The notes beneath the pieces were generated by a model. That model did not search any database. It worked only from the letters and a program-made list of their open reading frames with translations, and was not told the DNA's origin. Positions 60,850-64,000 of a DNA stretch of 64,000 nucleotides are shown here, in pieces. The position numbers and the translations under genes were made by a program. Source of the DNA: Cylicocyclus nassatus (Eukaryota; Nematoda; Chromadorea; Rhabditida; Strongylidae); contig CATQJL010000326.1 of the NCBI GenBank assembly GCA_958299035.1, forward strand, positions 4,478,232 to 4,542,231, read 5' to 3'. Every line of letters starts with the position of its first letter. Positions within the stretch are counted from its first letter, which is position 1.

Positions 60850-63354
60850 CGAGCGCACAGCATGCTGCCCTTGCCTAGAAAACCCCGTACGCGCAAGCTA
60901 TTCTAATACGCGCGGACGTGCTTAAGAATCTCTCTGACGCATCAGAGAAGGCATGCCGTAATGTTATAACTGCGAGGGTCTCGCAACGATTCTGCGTCTC
61001 TAACCATGGCGGGACGTGCTCCACTCGTCCAAATTCAAAGTGGGAGGCCTTGGGAAATGGTGGTTCTTGCCATTTTCGCGCTCTTCAATGTGGATTTTCG
61101 GAATCAGCACCTCGAATTACCCCAGGTAAGCACAAAAACTTCAAGTCGAGAATCTGCCGAGCCGCTGCCTTTAGAAAGTCGTAAGACATTCTCCATGAAG
61201 ATTTCAATTATGTGTAAAGCGATAACGCTGATATTCCAAAGTGCTAATTTGCAACTATCTGAACGAGAAGAATTTGATTGTAGGTAAGAATAGAAGAGGA
61301 AGAATTTGAATGGAAAAACCCCTTGCTTGTATAAGTACACAGCTTTTAGTCTGATTTGTGACTCCTCTTAACGGAGTCGTTGCAAAAGAACGTTTTCCGC
61401 TTTTGCAGCTCGTGCTCAGAAATCGGCAGATGTTTTGTGAGCCTTACCCTTATAGTTAAGACTTGAAAATAGTTCGATAATGTTTTATGGTGTTCTCATT
61501 TCATTTTTCAGATCACCACAGCACAGCCTTGGTTTGATTCTGCATTTTGAATTTGCCATTGATAAAAGCTAACCATAACATCAATTTCAATTTCTTTGTT
61601 CAACATTGACATAAAGAGGGATTGCCACCATGAGTTAAACAAGATACCGAAGACGATTCCCTATTTCACTAATTTTGCAATAATAAAATTTAAAAACCTG
61701 TAACAGAGATTGCCCGTAGTAAGTTCACTTATAAATTCAATTCCATTACTCCCTAATGTCCCCTTCAAATCCTTAGATTTTTGTGCAATTACACCGTCAA
61801 AGTATAAATCTGCAATACCTTGCACATGCCACTTTTTGGAAAAAAAAATTCTTACGCGCAAATAAGGCTTTTTTATAGGTGAGGTTATTAATATGAGTAT
61901 GGGCTTGTCCGATAGCAGAGAAAAATTTTATTTGCACATTTAGAATAGAAGCACATAAACCAAAGCGCTCATTAGAAGTTGCCACAGATAAACAATATAT
62001 CCAAAGGCTACAGATCGACTGAGGTAGAACAGATGTACCACATCTCATTACGAAGAGGTAATTGTATTGTCGACTGACTGACTTTTTTGATATCAAGAGA
62101 AAGCAGTAGCTATCGCCACCTTCAAAGACGTGCAATAACAAAAGAAGATAATGTTGATTACCGGTATGAAAATAGACAAGTTGGCACAACGGAAGCAAAT
62201 ATTCCCTCACTGGAAGATGAAAATCACGTCCGTTGAGGGGGAGTGAAGAGAAAAGTAGGACAGTCACTCTCGACATGGATAGGATACTGTACAATGAATA
62301 TGAGATATCTATCAAAAAAAATTCTCTGTAACTAAACAATTCTATTGAACACTATCAGCGCATATAATAAATGTAGACAAAACCAGTTTGCGACGAGGGT
62401 ACTGGGAAAAAAGAACGAAGAATCGATGTATGCACGTATCTATGATATTCCTGATCAAAGCAGTATATCCGTCAGCAGAAAAAAAAACATTCAGACAAAA
62501 TAGGGGAAGGGGGGGGGGGGGGGAACTGAAGAATAGAAAAAGATACAAGTAGTCCCTAAATGACTCTAGATACATGTCAACCATGATCAATACACTAGAA
62601 TCCAACACACCATAAGAACTGCATGCAAAAGAAAAACAAAAGAAGATAATATTGCGGTACAAAACGCAAACTCTACCGGGAACTTCTACTATAAACCGAG
62701 AGCTACAGTAATCACCGCCCGAGATTAGTGATCCGCACTTAATTCACAATTGGACGATGTAAGGGCTTTACACGATAAAAAGCATAATATGAATTGCTTT
62801 TATGAGTGCAAATTCACAGCTCAACCTACAAACAGCAGGTTGCACAGAGATGGAAAGCAAATTTGAAAAACCGCATTAGAAATAATGCAGTCTGAAAGAT
62901 GCCAATCATCACAAAAGATGAAAGCAAAATTCAACATTCTTGCCTAATAAGAGTGTAGGCTCTTTTGCACAACTGCACCGTATCCGCAACCAACTAACTA
63001 GCAGCGGCTACGGTAGCATACTGTAGCGGTGCAAAATGTCTCACACTACACTTTTGATGAATCCTTGTAAAGAATTCACCGACATTCCATCATTATTACC
63101 TAAAGAGATGAATTAGAGGGTACAATATCTGCCATTTATAGACTAAACCGTATCCGCTCTCCTTTTCGTTACTAGTTTGAACTGGAAATCTTAGTAAATG
63201 CTCCCAGCTTTCCGAACTTTTTCCATTTTGTGAGAGCGCAGCTGCAACAAAACGGGGGAGATCAGTACATGCATTAATACATCGGTATCTATCTAGGGCT
63301 CTAGTCCCATCGGATGGGAAGATGATTTGAGGTTAACAAGGGTAGATGCCTTCG
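60850..63354. other. Region between the inverted repeat and the nuclear receptor gene
   Basis: No supported gene. A 180-codon - strand frame at 62339-61797 and + strand frames at 60918-61287 have no domain or clean splice context. A poly-G tract lies at about 62507-62523. Part may be the 3' UTR of the receptor gene on the - strand. Confidence 0.5.
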
Positions 63355-64000
63355 TCAAGCTCTCTTCATACACAGCTCCTTGACAAATGGATCCACTTCC
63401 CAGTTTTTGAACAGCTCCATCACTTGCATGTTTTCCTCATTTTGGGCAAGAATATTCTGGAAGTGTGGGCGAAAATGAGATAATGAGACCTTGAAAAAAA
63501 ATTGGGGAAAATTACCTGTATACTTGCCGTCATCATCAGCAAACTGCCATATTTTTGAACACCAGCAGCCATTCCAAGTTTATTGGTGATGCATGTGAAA
63601 AGCGCGCTTAGGTATTTGTTTCGCTCTTCGTACACCTCCGGTTTTGCTTGGTTTGACAGATCAAGAGCATCTAGATTCGTTAAAATATCACGCACAATTC
63701 TAAACTTCCAAAATAGACCAAAAATCATACCGGGATTGAAGAACAAAGCTGCTTTGAAGGTTGCAAATTCAGACACAGACAACTGAAGCCGCCGAAACGG
63801 CAGCATAATCTCATCCATTTGCCGTGTGTAAATTGGTCGACAACCAGACAGTTGCACCTGCAAAGGGTAAAAATAAAATAGAATTAACAAATGATACATG
63901 TTTTGTGGAAAAAAGAAGAAAGGTTTACCTGTTGCTGAGGTTGCCGCATGATAAATGCGCCATTTTGAAATACGATCTTGTCCGGTCCATGATCAGGCGA
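63355..64000 (-). CDS. Nuclear hormone receptor, C-terminal part of the ligand-binding domain (HNF4-like)
   Basis: Ligand-regulated transcription factor. Four - strand exons: 64000-63929 (continues beyond the window), 63857-63731, 63670-63516 and 63456-63355, ending in KELCMKRA and TGA. The phases are 0, 1 and 0. The visible protein contains DKIVFQNGAFIMR (compare the LGNGHIIPR segment of HNF4), MLPFRRLQLSVSEFATFKAA, LFFNPDALDLSNQAKPEV with the typical FFxPD turn, YLSALFTCITNKLG and the helix-10 region YGSLLMMTASIQNI. The FNPD reading requires removing a 60-bp intron (63671-63730) that is itself open in frame. The DNA-binding domain lies outside the window. Nematodes have hundreds of such receptors, so I give no name. 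Confidence 0.85.

Noticed and set aside
61797..62339. 180-codon - strand frame
   Set aside because: No domain, no clear splice sites, low-complexity hydrophobic composition; probably chance or receptor 3' UTR.
1..64000. CRISPR array, prokaryotic operon features, rRNA genes
   Set aside because: The sequence is eukaryotic with spliced genes; no direct repeats with regular spacers or rRNA motifs were seen.

Overview
The window is a piece of a nematode chromosome. The signs are many small introns (50 bp and up) with TTTTAG/TTTCAG-type acceptors, an AT-rich background with several families of small inverted-repeat (MITE-like) elements, and a hemicentin (HIM-4) gene. The size of the introns and the load of repeats suggest a clade V (strongylid or hookworm-like) species rather than Caenorhabditis; that placement is inference.

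Almost the whole window (748-58635, + strand) is the 3' part of one giant gene, hemicentin/him-4. I could join about 70 exons in one unbroken reading frame of about 2,968 residues: the end of one Ig domain, then 27 Ig domains, a short non-Ig insert, a Thr/Ser-rich mucin-like linker, three EGF-like modules and a fibulin-type C-terminal module ending at 58635. The 5' part (VWA domain and further Ig domains) lies upstream of the window. After the 17th complete or partial Ig unit, the exon at 27036 can read through its splice donor into a 163-codon basic tail with its own stop and AATAAA, a candidate short isoform.

The large introns of him-4 hold other genes. (1) In the 11-kb intron 8497-19545, on the - strand, a three-exon gene (8552-14370) encodes a signal peptide, an ADAM10/17-type cysteine-rich region without a protease, and a hydrophobic C-terminal tail. 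(2) In the intron 33751-37926, on the - strand, a three-exon gene (34450-36887) encodes a small secreted protein of no recognised family. (3) In the last-but-one him-4 intron (52588-58284), on the same strand, lies the 3' third of a huntingtin gene (24 exons, about 970 codons), running out of a 500-N assembly gap and ending 150 bp before the next him-4 exon. (4) A doubtful - strand gene lies at 44009-44897.

Downstream of him-4 (58636-63354) is a 1.67-kb inverted repeat with internal tandem repeats, then sequence without supported genes. On the - strand from 63355 to the window edge is the C-terminal part of an HNF4-like nuclear hormone receptor.

HIM-4 is an extracellular matrix protein. The ADAM-like and small secreted products would also act outside the cell, while huntingtin and the receptor are intracellular, so the nesting is physical and need not mean shared function. 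No tRNA, rRNA or CRISPR array could be supported.
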